Source of the DNA: Taibaiella sp. KBW10
Lineage (GTDB): Bacteria > Bacteroidota > Bacteroidia > Chitinophagales > Chitinophagaceae
Direction: 5' to 3'
DNA length: 64,000 bases
NCBI RefSeq assembly: GCF_003852495.1
Contig: NZ_QAJI01000002.1
Coordinates: 93,932 to 157,931, forward strand
In this document: piece after piece, positions 62,017-64,000 of the stretch
How the letters are laid out: every line of letters starts with the position of its first letter
Numbering within the stretch: the stretch's first letter is position 1
Translations under genes and position numbers: made by a program
The notes under the pieces: model-generated
What the model was told of the DNA's origin: nothing
The model's database searches: none
What the model saw: only the letters and a program-made list of their open reading frames with translations

Positions 62017-63012
62017 TTAGCGTCTGTATCCACCGCCGCCACCGCGACTGCCGCCACCACTATTGAATCCGCCACCGCCTCTGCTACCACCGCCATCAAA
62101 ACTACGGCTTGGTTGCTGTACGGAACGGCTTGGCTGCACATCATAAGAACGCGAATTGTTTACCCTTTCCGCATTTCTTGAAGGCATTGTTTCTCTAGTA
62201 TTGTTGTTACGGTCTTGCTGCACATATCTATTAGGCACATTATCTCTGACTCTTTGGCGAGAACCATTATCCATCACGCGGATTCCATTATTTACGTTTC
62301 GACCGGGACCCATTCCCTGGCCTGTGCCCGGAACGCCGTCTCTTCTAACATAATTGCCTGGATTTGCACCTCCAGGGTTAGGCCGAACACCTAATCCAGA
62401 AGAGCGGCTATTGCCGAATCCTGTTCTAGGACCATAATTTACGGTACGACCACCGCCATAACGGTTGCCGAAACGGTCTCCATTGTAATAATTATTCCAA
62501 TATCCGCCACCGTAGCCAAATCCATAACCGCCACCACCATAGTATGGGTAACCGCCCCATCCACCGCCGTAAGCATATGGATTATTCCAATATCCAAAAT
62601 TATTATATCCCCACCAATTGCTCATACCCCAGGAAGAAGACCAATAAGGGCCGAAACCAAAACTAAGGCTGAACCCGGGACGATAAGGGCTATAGCAAAA
62701 AGGATCTAAATAATAAGGATTTGACCAATATGGACTATACATTGGGCTCCAATAGTTGTAACCGGTATATACATTGTTAAACCGGCGAAAACGGGAGGTA
62801 TAAGAATCATCATCATAATCGATGTACCCGTCGCTATTTTCGTAATCGCTGTATTGCGCTTCATTACCGTTTTGCTGGTAATTTCCCTGCGGTGCTGTAT
62901 TATTATTTCTGTTATTATTTGACGAATAAGCATCGTCATTGTATTGAGCCATTAAGGCCCCACCACTGAATATTACAGCTAATCCCGTAACTAAAAACTT
63001 TTTCATGGCCAT
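62017..63012 (-). CDS. Secreted Gly/Tyr/Asn/Arg-rich low-complexity protein
   Basis: A 331-residue protein with a signal peptide (MKKFLVTGLAVIFSGGALMAQ, from residue 3). The mature chain is low complexity: an Asn/Gln/Asp-rich start, a Tyr/Trp/Gly/Pro-rich centre with repeated WGGYPYYGGGGYGFGYGGG-like stretches, an Arg/Asn-rich part and a C-terminus of repeated GGGSRGGGG. There are no catalytic motifs. Such proteins in Bacteroidota are of unknown function, perhaps envelope or matrix components. ATG at 63012 or 63006. Single gene with terminator. Confidence 0.85.
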   Translation of the reverse strand: MAMKKFLVTGLAVIFSGGALMAQYNDDAYSSNNNRNNNTAPQGNYQQNGNEAQYSDYENSDGYIDYDDDSYTSRFRRFNNVYTGYNYWSPMYSPYWSNPYYLDPFCYSPYRPGFSLSFGFGPYWSSSWGMSNWWGYNNFGYWNNPYAYGGGWGGYPYYGGGGYGFGYGGGYWNNYYNGDRFGNRYGGGRTVNYGPRTGFGNSRSSGLGVRPNPGGANPGNYVRRDGVPGTGQGMGPGRNVNNGIRVMDNGSRQRVRDNVPNRYVQQDRNNNTRETMPSRNAERVNNSRSYDVQPSRSVQQPSRSFDGGGSRGGGGFNSGGGSRGGGGGYRR

Positions 63013-63092
63013 TAAAATTTATTTTGTTTGATAAACAAAAGCCCTATTCAAAAATATGCATCAAACCTTACTTAGATGCCACTCAAAAATAC

Positions 63093-63100
63093 TACTTTTG
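63093..63100 (+). promoter_or_regulatory. -7 element TACTTTTG before proS
   Basis: TACTTTTG fits the Bacteroidota -7 box about 56 bases before the proS ATG. No TTTG at the proper distance upstream, so only half the promoter is seen. Confidence 0.45.
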
Positions 63101-63152
63101 CGTTAATTATTTTAATATATTATATAGACTTTAACTAATTAAAAAGGTTTAA

Positions 63153-64000
<848 letters not shown>

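Overview
The window reads as chromosomal DNA of a Bacteroidota, most likely a Chitinophagia-type (Chitinophagaceae-like) organism. The signs are a type IX secretion C-terminal sorting domain, a TTTG-N19-TAnnTTTG promoter in front of rpmH, an RprX/RprY-type two-component pair, lipoproteins with short lipoboxes, an S24/LexA-like repressor tied to imuA-imuB-dnaE2, and DUF4105, DUF983 and DUF2079 proteins. No insertion sequence, prophage, CRISPR array or rRNA operon was seen.

Layout. 1-5652: right end of a surface polysaccharide locus on the minus strand (Wzc-type protein, Wza, WbpB-like dehydrogenase, WbpD-like acetyltransferase, rmlA, rmlC, rmlB). 5663-10103: ExbB-like protein, SlyD-like isomerase, RlmK-like methyltransferase, phosphosulfolactate synthase-like protein, inactive-type M16 protein. 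10218-12462: tRNA-Leu and a large T9SS-secreted protein. 12734-21380: a mutagenic repair island in which imuA-imuB-dnaE2-alkB diverges from a LexA-like repressor-dinB pair, with two palindromic operators between them. 21613-27481: accessory genes (NAD(P)-binding protein, structured repeat element, small secreted proteins, ExbD, fatty-acid desaturase, CDF transporter). 27794-32465: a RiPP cluster. 32704-34021: VOC protein, MarR regulator, tRNA-Pro and tRNA-Met. 34080-46822: housekeeping and envelope genes (sufS, fRMsr, holB-like, rpmH-rnpA-yidD, TauE/DUF1634, ribE, ArsR, Nudix, azurin, pepT, FKBP, DUF2079). 46879-64000: response regulator, DUF4105, HPF, xerC, rpsU, queA, LPG-synthase-like protein, ruvC-histidine kinase-glycosyltransferase, UPF0173, parAB, Asp-box lipoprotein, icd, a Gly/Tyr/Asn-rich secreted protein and the start of proS.

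The standout is the RiPP cluster. A 75-residue precursor (32238-32465) carries a textbook double-glycine leader and two copies of TCPACRSGF. It is followed by a DUF692 multinuclear non-heme iron oxidase (31260-32150) and an overlapping partner protein (30544-31269). Convergent to these is a C39-peptidase ABC exporter (27794-30049) with a very small HlyD-like partner (30064-30513). Inferred pathway: the partner presents the leader, the iron enzyme modifies the paired cysteines, and the exporter cuts after Gly-Gly and secretes a Cys-modified, possibly metal-binding, peptide. I do not recognise this core sequence from any described product.

The second coherent system is the SOS-like mutasome. 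The repressor has the Ala-Gly cleavage site and Ser/Lys dyad needed for self-cleavage, and the 68-bp divergent promoter region contains two 15-bp palindromes that it could bind. Loss of repression would switch on ImuA/ImuB/DnaE2, AlkB and DinB together.
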